NCBI GenBank assembly: GCA_004325065.1
Contig: PITI01000168.1
Span: forward strand, 1-18,150
Length of the DNA: 18,150 bases
Source of the DNA: Hamiltosporidium magnivora
Lineage: Eukaryota; Microsporidia; Dubosqiidae
Reading direction: 5' to 3'
Under the pieces are notes generated by a model, which worked only from the letters and a program-made list of their open reading frames with translations, had not been told where the DNA came from and made no database searches. Shown in pieces: positions 1 through 8,273 of this stretch (its first letter is position 1; each line of letters opens with the position of its first letter). The position numbers were made by a program, and so were the translations under genes.

Positions 1-179
1 TGGCTTGGTGGTGGAGGTGTTATTGTTGTGTAGGAGGAGGAAGGTAGGGGAATCGCCGGTGGGTGTAGCTTACATTTTTGTATCTCACTATCACTCTTTT
101 TCACCTCATCAGCGTCGTTTGCAGCCTTTATTTTGGTATTATTCGATATTTCGCTGCTAACATTTTTCTTTCTACCCAT
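1..179 (-). CDS. N-terminal part of an unrecognised protein, possibly a retrotransposon ORF; continues past the left edge
   Basis: The reading frame starts at an ATG (complement of 177-179) and stays open for 59 codons to the window edge, so the 3' end is missing. The product begins MGRKKNVSSEISNN, is rich in Lys, Asn, Asp and Glu up to about residue 35, has one Cys near residue 36, and then becomes a Pro/Ser/Thr-rich low-complexity stretch (PLPSSS, then TPPPP). There is no signal peptide or membrane segment. Local G+C is well above the surrounding spacer. A basic start followed by a Pro/Ser linker is common at the N-terminus of non-LTR retrotransposon proteins, and a decayed element of that kind lies at 14339-16015 on the same strand, so I favour a transposon origin; this is inference. 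No C-run or G-run precedes the ATG. It could instead be an ordinary hypothetical gene. Confidence 0.5.
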   Translation of the reverse strand, partial: MGRKKNVSSEISNNTKIKAANDADEVKKSDSEIQKCKLHPPAIPLPSSSYTTITPPPPS

Positions 180-699
180 TAATTTTTTTGTGTGTCTAAA
201 ATATATTATATGCTGTTATTATTTTTCTATAAATCTTCTTGCCTTTTATTATTGTAAAGAAATATATCTGCTTTGAAATGATTAGATGAATTCGATATTA
301 ATTCATTTTTTGAATTTTTAGTGAAATGAATGTCACAAATCATTTTCCATTGTTTTATTGGAATTTGTACAATTAGCATCTGGTTTATTTAAATTGCACT
401 TTTTATACAAAGAGTTTATAGCTTTTTATGTAGCTAGATCCGAAATATCGACCGAATTTGCAAATATAATCACCATAAAATAAATTTTGAACCTTCGCTT
501 TGTGACTAGATTTGGCCCATGAGTTCTATTCTAAGTAAATGGAAAATAACACCCTTTAAAGCCAGAAAAGTTGGGTAGAAGGTAGTATCTGCAGCTATGG
601 CATTGCCATGCTTAGTAAAATCTTGTATAAGTCGTGATATATGTCTTAAAAAAATTAATTGAATTTGAATGCTTAAAGAAGTGAAAATGCGACATGTCT
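180..699. other. AT-rich spacer, nothing recognised
   Basis: All frames are broken by frequent stops. The stretch from about 520 to 620 is slightly richer in G+C and may be old coding or transposon DNA, but no motif could be read in it. Confidence 0.5.
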
Positions 700-770
700 T
701 GGGGCATTAAGGCTGTTTATAGCTGCATTAAATCGAGAGGCAATGCAATGACAAACTGAGCTACCGCCCT
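700..770 (-). repeat. Possible tRNA-like relic with an A-box-like motif
   Basis: The minus strand reads GGGCGGTAGCTCAGTTTG (complement of about 752-769), which resembles the acceptor and D-arm of a eukaryotic tRNA, where TAGCTCAGTNGG is the A box. Downstream, 742-747 and 724-729 form a 6-bp stem (TGCATT/AATGCA) round a 12-base loop, too large for a normal anticodon loop. At the expected B-box place only a poor match is seen (CAGCCTTAATGCCCC). No full cloverleaf folds. It could be the head of a tRNA-derived SINE or a dead tRNA. Confidence 0.25.
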
Positions 771-984
771 GATTATTTAATAGGTTTAAGTGATTTTTAC
801 ATTAAAATTCTATGATCTATGTATCATAAAGGTACAGATGAAATGTTGGAAATAACAGTAATACATATCAAATTTATAACATCGAGCATGGCATGAAGAC
901 AATATAACACATGTCAATCATATAGGCAAATGTATTATTTTGTAATTGAAAATTAAAAACTTATTTTCTTTTATCAAGCTCTAA

Positions 985-1230
985 ATCTTCTCCCACCATG
1001 CCGACAGCAGAATTGATCTGGGGTATTCTCTACATGTCGTAAGATGCGACTAAAATGGACTGGTCTTCCTAGTAAGGGTTGGAGTAGGCTAACGACCAAC
1101 CCTTTAAAACCACCCTGTTACAAAACCCGAAAAAGTAAACAAACCCACTGGAAAAGACTGTTATGCGGTATTACATAGAGCGACTAAGAGTCGTGCAAGG
1201 TTGTAGTGCCGATGATGATGAAAATCTTAA
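985..1230 (+). mobile_element. GC-rich island resembling the 3' non-coding tail of a LINE or SINE
   Basis: Counted by hand, 1021-1140 holds 52 G+C in 120 bases (43%), far above the spacer on both sides, and all frames are closed, so it is not a gene. It has short strong hairpins: GGGTTGG (1076-1082) pairs with CCAACCC (1096-1102), and CGACT (1181-1185) pairs with AGTCG (1189-1193). The island ends with GATGATGATG (1211-1220) and then an A-rich stretch. A structured, GC-rich, non-coding segment ending in a short trinucleotide repeat is typical of the 3' end of non-LTR retrotransposons or SINEs. The phrase GTCGTAAGATGCGACTAAAA reminds me of interspersed repeats in animal genomes, but that is recollection, not a search result. 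The boundaries are approximate. Confidence 0.45.
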
Positions 1231-2542
1231 TTTATATCTTCACTGTTTGAAAACGTTTTTTTCAAATTTTAGGTGGCTTACTATTTTAAGTTGTTTCATC
1301 TATTTGAATTAAATTCTCTTATGTCTAGCCAGATAACACTTCTTTTTTGTTGACGGTCTATATAATATGGTTGGAAATTGTTCAAACATACCGCTTCCTT
1401 TATGATATTTTCTCATCCTTCATAATTGTTCAGCTACTGCCAAATAATACTCGTTTTTTGATTGCTATAACGAGCAGAAGCTTTTATCTTTACTAGTATT
1501 TAAGGCTTCTTATGGTAAAATATATCGCTAGGTTACAATGCTACCCCAAATTATTCCTACGGTTATTAATCTCAGATCGTTTTATTAGGAATCTTATTAT
1601 ATAAGCGACGGTGTGATTGTTTGCTTTTAATATTCAGAACTGAAGGCAAATCCTGAAAGAAACCGAACTCAACCAATTTATTTTCAACTTTTATACTTAA
1701 AATATTTAAATCGCAAATTAATGTGAAAGTAAAATCGGCTGGGATTCCGCTGTTTGGTTTATTTCTGCACGCACGTTATAAGAATTCCTGCAACACTTTT
1801 TTAGCTTGTTCCTTTCCCTACGGATGGAACACAATCCACATATGTATTAAAGCTCCGGCAGGTTGAAGAATTTCGTAAACATTTTCTTTTAATTGGTTAA
1901 GTTGTCAGCAGAACGTAAATTCAACATTATTCCTCAAATTCGAGTTATAAACTTGAATTTGTATTTATTTAACAGGAGTATATATATACACTAAGTAATA
2001 TAATTTTAATGCCTTTTTTATTCCTATCGGTGATTTTTTTGTTTCTGGTTTTCTATTCAACATTTGCATAGAGTTTTTTTGTGTTGATGAATTATTATAT
2101 GAACATCATTGTATCCTTTTTTCATTTATTTAGCTTCTAACCTGACCTATGCGTTTAATCTTATTTTAAAGGGTCACTTCTAAAATTCAAAATTGTATTT
2201 GGCTCAGCATCCTAGCTTTCTATAACTTATAACGCAATTTCTATTGTTTTTCGATATATAAATTAATTATGAGAATCTTCGAGCTTTCCTTGTGTGAACT
2301 TTAATTTTGAGCTGTCTTTTGCTTAAAAGATGCATTTTTTATAAAAATAATTGGTGCATGTTTTTTTAAAGCATTAAGATATTTCTTTTTTGTTAAGTGT
2401 TTATATTTTTGAAAAATTACAAGGGATAATTATATTTTAGGCTTGCGACTATGTTGTAATATATTCTCTTTGAAAACATACCATTATATAGTGTATATTT
2501 TTATCTTTAGCCCAATTGCGCCTTAGTTGTAGTACACAATAG
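1231..2542. other. T-rich spacer with one weak open stretch
   Basis: No gene is recognised. One plus-strand frame is open between stops from about 1654 to 1863 (about 69 codons) but has no ATG. It has mixed codon use, including several G+C-rich codons around 1735-1860. It may be a fossil of coding or transposon DNA. The rest is T-rich on the plus strand with dense stops. Confidence 0.4.
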
Positions 2543-2615
2543 TACCTTTGTATAATTCGAACCCACTGTGGCAGAAAACATCAGAGGAAGCGCTACCATC
2601 TAGAGATTTATTAAA
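2543..2615 (-). repeat. tRNA-like relic with A-box and B-box motifs at normal spacing
   Basis: On the minus strand, TCTCTAGATGGTAGCGCT (complement of 2589-2606) resembles a tRNA D-arm and A box, and GGTTCGAAT (complement of 2555-2563) matches the B-box core. By my count 43 bases separate the start of the A-box segment from the start of the B box, about the spacing in a real tRNA. The T-stem (GTGGG against TATAC), the D-stem and the acceptor do not pair properly, so this is not a functional tRNA. A dead tRNA or tRNA-derived SINE head is the likeliest reading. It could still recruit TFIIIC through the B box. Confidence 0.35.
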
Positions 2616-4853
2616 CCGATTTGTTGTTATTGGTGTAATCATTTATTTCTAGGGTTAGTTTAAAGCGATAAGGCTGTTTGACTAGTAAAACCAGTTTTTT
2701 AAAGAATTTTAAATGGCCCAATGTGTTTACAGCTTATAAAGTTTTAAAACTTGAAATTGGAGAATGTAAAATGGTTCTGACTAAATTTTAATCTTTTTAA
2801 TACAATGTTTTACATAATAAACTAGATTGATTTATACATCCGTTTTTTCTTGTTTATTTATGATAAGCGCTCGCGTGAATGATATATTGACCAAAATATC
2901 TACTTTATTCAAAATCTTTATATCCCTCGCTGTTTAATTACTTTATCCTTTGTTAATTGAAGGCTTTGAAATCATTCTGCTTCTTAATTTACGATAATAT
3001 ATCTCATAAAATACTTTTAAAAGGAAGGAAAGACTTTAAATCTCTCGTAATTTCTTTTGACAGGTAAAAAGAGATGACCACATTAAAATTGTATGTTTAG
3101 CAACGAGTGTCTAGAATTAATATGAAAATCATGGTCATTCCTGTGGCAGAATATAAACCACATTAAATCTATAGGCAAATCCCCGACAATCTCGAATTAC
3201 AATAAATTTAAAGAAATAGATAGAAAACTTTCTTTTTCGAATTTTTGACACCGAAAGGTAAAAAAGAAATGGAATAAGTATGTAATTAACTAACCTAATT
3301 AAATAGAAGCACGAAAGAAAGAATTTAGAGAATTTCATAACATTATAGGATTTCTTTCCAGAGATCAAAGCTTTCAAATTTTAGAAATTTTATATTACTG
3401 AGAACTGAAAACTTAAAAAAAAAAATTAGCATCGAAAGTTATAGTATCGCTTGAATATTCAAAAATATTTAGCCAGAATGATTTTTGGATCTATATAGAA
3501 ACCGAGTATAAGATCATATATGCAATATAGAGGATAGTGACCACAAAAAAGGCAATATTTACAAACCAGGTGCAGAGTCTAAACAAGGACTAACTCACAT
3601 ATACCTTTAAATCATGAAAATAACATTCAATTTTAAGTCAGGCGAACAGAGAAAAGACTTGACAAGAATGCATTGGTTTGTGATATTTTGAATGTATTTT
3701 AATGTACACTATATAGTGTAGTTGATGTATCATGTAGCCTTAACTGATGATACCAATATGAAGATTTTTATGGAATCTTGATAATAGTAATTCTTATGTG
3801 GTAAAATTAATAACCTTAATTGTTTTACAAAATCTCTTGAATTAATAATAAAAATTCGTCTAGGATATAACCCGGGTCATGATGCAATAGATAGAAAGTG
3901 TTATGGAATTGCCAAGCTGGTTTCGACAAAAATAAGTCAAATATCAAAAAAATATGTACATTAAGGTTCTCAACGGTTAATTTCACGATTAGTTTAACTC
4001 GTACACAAGTATTTCTTTTGTTTAGTCCGAAGATATTTTGGTTTAAATACAAAATATTTTTTCATGAAATAGTTCAACAAGAAATGGTACAGCATAATTC
4101 ACACATGAAAATATAGCATTCTAAAAGGCAAAAATCAAAGAATGTATCCGAGTCAAAAGTAATAAAATATAATATAATCTGGGGCAAAAAATGCACTGTT
4201 GTATTGTTCTTAATATTACATTAGAAACCACTGGAAAGATAAAACTAAACGAAATAAAGCTTATATATGTAATAAACGTTATAATACGTGTTAGATGATA
4301 TCGACATCGCTTGATAGCAAATAAATACATCCAAGAACAGAATATAAATTTGAAGTATAAATCATAGGATCGGTGAATACTATTATTTATAAGATAAAAA
4401 TGGGGCTTGTTTTGATTAGAAAAAGCAGTAAATTATCACGTTTGTCTGGGTTAAAAAAACTTTTTAGTAAACGTTTTCTCTAAAAAATATTTAGGAGCTT
4501 TTTTGAATCAACGAATGTAAAAGTAGTGAAATAAAAGTATAATCCAAAGCATAGTTTGATTTGAAAACTGTTTGAATCTTTACTGTTCTATTAAAGAACG
4601 ACACCAAAAACAAACATTTATTATGTCTTTGAGCTTCTTTCAATAAATAATTTCTATGAGCCGTTCGAAGCATAGATTCCTTTATTGAAATAGGAATGAC
4701 TTACGAAAGAATATATTTCAGAGATAAATAAAGAAAAAAGCTTTTTGAAGGTAAATAACAATTCGTAATTTGAAAAATTCAAGATTTCATAACATAAATA
4801 AAAGCAAATCTTTAAGACATAGGCTTCTTCAAACCATTTCCGGAAATTAATGA
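2616..4853. other. Spacer without a supported gene; contains a 16-bp palindrome
   Basis: Several short open frames exist here (for example minus 3135-3377 and 3825-4052, plus 3898-4116), but their products are Phe/Ile/Leu/Tyr/Lys-rich strings without motifs, as AT-rich DNA gives by chance. TACACTATATAGTGTA at 3705-3720 is a perfect 16-bp palindrome. From about 3050 the plus strand changes from T-rich to A-rich. Confidence 0.45.
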
Positions 4854-4958
4854 ATAAGAATACAATTACCAGAAAGTTTTAATGCTATTTTAGACCCTGA
4901 AACGAGATGGTTAGATGATACAAAAGATGAATACTCTGTTCTTGGACTTAAGGAATAA
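4854..4958 (+). pseudogene. Possible fossil end of a coding region
   Basis: After an in-frame TGA, a plus-strand frame is open for 34 codons to TAA. Its product includes ILDPETRWLDDTKDEYSVLG, an acidic, balanced composition unlike the Lys/Phe/Ile-rich noise of the neighbouring spacer. Another frame just upstream reads DIGFFKPFPEINE followed by a stop, so a frameshifted coding relic from about 4820 is possible. No start codon or start-proximal C-run or G-run is present, and I recognise no family. The stretch is short enough to be chance. Confidence 0.2.
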
Positions 4959-5186
4959 AAAAAGTGATATTTACTATAATAGATAGAATATAAAGCTAAA
5001 TAGACTTATATTTCAAATGTTTGTATCATTAAAATCTGCTGAAGAAAATAGCTTTCATATATTAAGGTAGAGTCACACAAACGTACAAAAATATTAAAAC
5101 CAATTTACTTTTAATTTAACTAATACTTTTAGAATTCCATCATATGATCATATTAGGAACCTGAAAATCACCATAAAAATAACATG

Positions 5187-6494
5187 CTAGAAGCCCAATA
5201 CTTGATTAAAAAACAACTCCTCCAGAAAATCTTTTATAGATGAAACTCTTTGAGTCGAACACTGGGTTTCATCGAGGGAATTTTTACCTAAAATATAATA
5301 TTTTCTTGTTCGTGAAATTCTGAAATTATTGGAATCGACAGCCTCGCGTTCGCATTCAATAATATTGAAATAATTTTTCCAGAGCGCTATAATATAAATT
5401 GATGTATCGGGCCTATATGTTTTTACAATACAATCTACAAAACAATTACTATTAAATTCGAACCCTGCATAGTTATACCTAAAAACAACTCTAAATTTTT
5501 TTGGTTTACCAGTTGTTATTTCATCTTCATTATAATATTCGTATTCAATTAAGGTTTCTTTTAATGTCCGTACAACATTTTTTGGCAAATACAGATCCAT
5601 TATTGGTTTGAAAGCTCTTAATTCATGGCGAATACATATACCATTCATTCTCACATTCGATTTCAACGATATGTTTGTTTTACCACTATTTTTTGTTTCT
5701 ACTCTTTTATTTTCAATAAAATAATATGAATAACTGCCAGAAAAGGCACACTTTGATGCTCCAAATAATCTATTGAAATTGTGAACCATTTTATCTTTGT
5801 TCATATTGAACTCTTCAGAAATATAAATTTCTGCGTACAATTTTACGTAAAAAATTCTATGTTGTAAATCATAGGTAGTATTCACTTGAAACATTTGAAA
5901 TTTTTTAGGTACTTTCGTTCTTTTCGAATTAGTGATATCTTGAATTTTAATATAAGAGCTACGTATATTGTCCCTTGTTCTAGCCAAATATCCAAATATC
6001 TTGTACATATGAAAGAAAATTGCCATAAAATAAGTCAAGGTTTTATCATTTTTTAACAGAATATAGGAAAACGTTCCCAACCCAGTGGCATAGTGTGTAG
6101 ATTCTTCGAGCTGATAGTATCGAGATACATACAAAAACTTATCGTTTAACTTATTTAATCGAAAAACTTTGTAACTTATCTTTTTACTTCCTTCATAATT
6201 AGAAGGATCGGGTCTGTAGAAGACTACATCAAATACTTTACTGATACTATTATTTATATAATTAGCAATCGAAACTGCCGCATATGTATATAATCGCGCA
6301 TAGAACATGAATATTCCACAATCTATTGTATTTGGAAGTTGTTGAAGGTTTTTGGTTTCTTTTGTGTACAAATCAGAGCACTTTCTCGCAAAATAGTCTC
6401 TATGCTCAGTGAGATCAAAAGACTCCTTCGACAAATTAATGAATAAACCTAAAATAATTATAAGCTTGTTCGCTCCATTCCAAAGTAGATACAT
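5187..6494 (-). CDS. Unrecognised 435-aa protein, probably secreted
   Basis: A single open frame of 435 codons ends in TAG. I do not recognise the family. Residues 1-24 look like a signal peptide: a short polar start, then hydrophobic LIIILGLFINL at about 11-21. No other clear membrane segment is seen. The rest is rich in Tyr, Phe, Asn, Lys and Arg, with eight Cys spread along it, which would suit disulphides in a secreted protein. Residues 51-62 (QQLPNTIDCGIF) recall the catalytic-Cys motif of Ulp1-type (C48) proteases, but the His and Asp that should precede it have no room here, so I do not assign that function. The start is supported by AGGGCC directly before the ATG and an in-frame TAA about 50 bases upstream. 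The inverted repeat at 6541-6690 begins 46 bp upstream. It may belong to a lineage-specific secreted or host-exposed family, which is inference. Confidence 0.75.
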   Translation of the reverse strand: MYLLWNGANKLIIILGLFINLSKESFDLTEHRDYFARKCSDLYTKETKNLQQLPNTIDCGIFMFYARLYTYAAVSIANYINNSISKVFDVVFYRPDPSNYEGSKKISYKVFRLNKLNDKFLYVSRYYQLEESTHYATGLGTFSYILLKNDKTLTYFMAIFFHMYKIFGYLARTRDNIRSSYIKIQDITNSKRTKVPKKFQMFQVNTTYDLQHRIFYVKLYAEIYISEEFNMNKDKMVHNFNRLFGASKCAFSGSYSYYFIENKRVETKNSGKTNISLKSNVRMNGICIRHELRAFKPIMDLYLPKNVVRTLKETLIEYEYYNEDEITTGKPKKFRVVFRYNYAGFEFNSNCFVDCIVKTYRPDTSIYIIALWKNYFNIIECEREAVDSNNFRISRTRKYYILGKNSLDETQCSTQRVSSIKDFLEELFFNQVLGF

Positions 6495-6500
6495 GGCCCT
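6495..6500 (-). promoter_or_regulatory. GGG-type start-proximal motif of the 435-aa gene
   Basis: The coding strand reads AGGGCC immediately before ATG, with GGG at -5 to -3. Short G- or C-runs close to the start codon are a known microsporidian gene signal. The match is short, but it agrees with the C-runs at the other two intact genes of the window. Confidence 0.4.
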
Positions 6501-6540
6501 ATTTGCTTTTTGAATATAAATACACCAGAAAATATAATTT

Positions 6541-6690
6541 TATCTTTTAATTAAATTAATAAAATAATTTTACTGATTTTATTTTATTTATCTCTTGCAT
6601 TAGATTAAAAAGAATATACTATTTAATGAATTTTATCGATTAAATAAAATAAAATCAGTAAAATTATTTTATTAATTAAATTAAAAGATT
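6541..6690. repeat. Inverted repeat: two 50-bp arms around a 50-bp spacer
   Basis: The left arm 6541-6590 and right arm 6641-6690 are reverse complements at 48 of 50 positions; one mismatch is internal and one is at the outer end. The spacer 6591-6640 is itself exactly 50 bp. The arms are almost all A+T, with ACTGA/TCAGT as the only G+C-bearing core. No clear target-site duplication flanks them and no frame runs through. The element lies in the 5' flank of the 435-aa gene, 46 bp from its ATG. It could be a miniature inverted-repeat element, a cruciform-forming site or part of the promoter. If transcribed, it would form a long hairpin. Confidence 0.85.
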
Positions 6691-7370
6691 CGGTTTATAT
6701 TGCCAAATTAATATTTATTTTTTTACGGAGTTTACAAAATTTAATTAAATTTATGATCTGTAGCGTAAATATCTTTGGGCACTGGAATATAAAAGGAAGA
6801 TTAAGCTAGCAAGTACATGTAATACGAATCTGTGCCGAACAATTTGCAAGCCAAGTCACCGGGTATAAACCAAGGCTACAAAAATAAAGGTAAAAAATGA
6901 AAATTGACCGATGCTTTAGTAAAATAATCAAAGAATATATTATGTTATTTAATTGAATGCAAAAGTGCAATGGGAACATCGTAAATATTTTTAGGATGAC
7001 TCGAGTTCTTAAAGCAATGATGCCCACTTATTAGTAGTGGCTGTAGAAAAAGTATTGTTTTTAGAAGCAAGCAATATAAGTATATACGTATACTGGTGTA
7101 TGTGCTACCCTAAATCAGATTATTCTTTGGATTAAGAATGATTCTTTATATAATTGAGAAATTTAATGATTCTAAGATCTCTGGGATAAGTGAACACATT
7201 GCCCGTCGATATAAATACTGTTAAAATTTCTTTAGCCGCTTAATAAATTGACATCGATACTAAATTGTATGTTACTGTTATTGCTAGCAAACTACCATCA
7301 TTATTGACCCATCACTTGTATATCCTTGCCCTCTACTAGTTCACAATTGCTTTAAATTCTTTCTTGATCC
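6691..7370. other. Spacer without a recognised gene
   Basis: A short patch at about 6770-6880 is richer in G+C than its flanks and holds overlapping short open frames on the minus strand, without a recognisable domain. The remainder is AT-rich with stops in every frame. Confidence 0.4.
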
Positions 7371-7625
7371 TTGCTAGTTAGTCAAGACAATTTTCAGTTC
7401 TTTTTAAGTTTTAGTTACGAAAGTAGTAGTAAAGTGCAAGAACAGATGTTAATTGATTTAAGTCATATGAAGCAACTTCTGCACGAAAGAAAGACCGAAG
7501 AGAGCTGGCTTGTCAACACGTCAGAAGCCCACAATTTTCAAATTTGTCTCTCTATGTATTTGCCTGAAATGCAGAAAAAAATAGTTGTTTATAAATTTAA
7601 ATATTTTCGCGTTCCTGCTTTCTAA
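7371..7625 (+). CDS. Doubtful short ORF or coding fossil
   Basis: The frame is open for 84 codons from TTG, while the first ATG is at about 7446 (roughly residue 26), so a start is not secure. The middle part (LSHMKQLLHERKTEESWLVN) uses a balanced amino-acid set and G+C-richer codons, unlike chance frames in this AT-rich DNA. No signal peptide, membrane segment or known motif is visible. No C-run or G-run precedes the ATG. A further plus-strand coding-like piece lies at 7692-7784 (NLESEYDEGSLIYHR, then stop), so the two may be parts of one decayed gene. It is on the opposite strand to every supported gene here. Confidence 0.25.
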   Translation: MLVSQDNFQFFLSFSYESSSKVQEQMLIDLSHMKQLLHERKTEESWLVNTSEAHNFQICLSMYLPEMQKKIVVYKFKYFRVPAF

Positions 7626-8273
7626 AAATCAGTGCGCCAATTGAATACTTTCTAATAATTGTACTGAAAGTAAAAAACATAATATATAGAATCAAGCATT
7701 TGCTCAAGAATCAAAAAATTGTAATCAAGAAAAGAAAAATTTAGAATCAGAATATGATGAAGGTAGCCTCATATACCATAGATAAATTTCTCATATTTTT
7801 AAAATTTTTATTGATTTACAATCAAAAAGTTAATTCTAATAACTTAATCTGGCCAATAAACTTTCAATAAAAAAATACTTAGATTTTAAATACAGTAATT
7901 AATCAATATTAAACTTAAATTATATTATTTACGAATTTCATATAAAAATAAAGTGTATTAGTGATCATCTAGTTTTATCAATACACTAAGAATTTATTAA
8001 GAGAAAATATGATTATTTATACTAAAAAGATCAGGTTAGAGGATTCTATCATATTAAGAATATTCAGTGAATTACAAAGCTTAAAATATTCGAAGTTAAA
8101 AGCTTTTAAACCAATTTATATTTCAAAGTATCATCATTGAGCAAACATAACAGAATATAGCATATAATTAAGATAATTAAACTTAAAATAAATAAAAAAG
8201 AATTTAAGAATCTAAACTTAAAAATTTTAATTTTAATACAGAAATACAGAGATAAATAAATACAATAAAAACA
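7626..8273. other. A-rich spacer between the doubtful ORF and the TFIIIC gene
   Basis: Apart from the coding-like piece at 7692-7784, all frames are short. It includes the 3' flank of the minus-strand gene ending at 8274. I see no AATAAA directly at that stop; the flank just beyond it is T-rich on the minus strand. Confidence 0.4.

Noticed and set aside
2543..2615. Functional tRNA gene
   Set aside because: A- and B-box motifs are present, but acceptor, D and T stems do not pair.
3135..3377. 80-codon minus-strand ORF with hydrophobic stretches
   Set aside because: Phe/Ile/Leu/Lys/Tyr-rich composition typical of chance frames in AT-rich DNA; no motif and no start-proximal C-run or G-run.
4491..4673. 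60-codon minus-strand ORF
   Set aside because: Short, unsupported by start signal or motif; spacer composition on both sides.
5187..6494. Assignment of the 435-aa protein as a Ulp1/SUMO protease
   Set aside because: Only the Cys loop is similar; the upstream His and Asp of the triad have no place within 58 residues that include a signal peptide.
6806..7027. 73-codon minus-strand ORF with a hydrophobic middle
   Set aside because: No start motif, no domain, and overlapping open frames of similar quality in the same patch.
7754..7870. Plus-strand 38-codon frame (MMKVASYTIDKFLIFLKFLL...) resembling a signal peptide
   Set aside because: Hydrophobic Phe/Leu/Ile runs arise easily in AT-rich DNA; too short, and no start motif.
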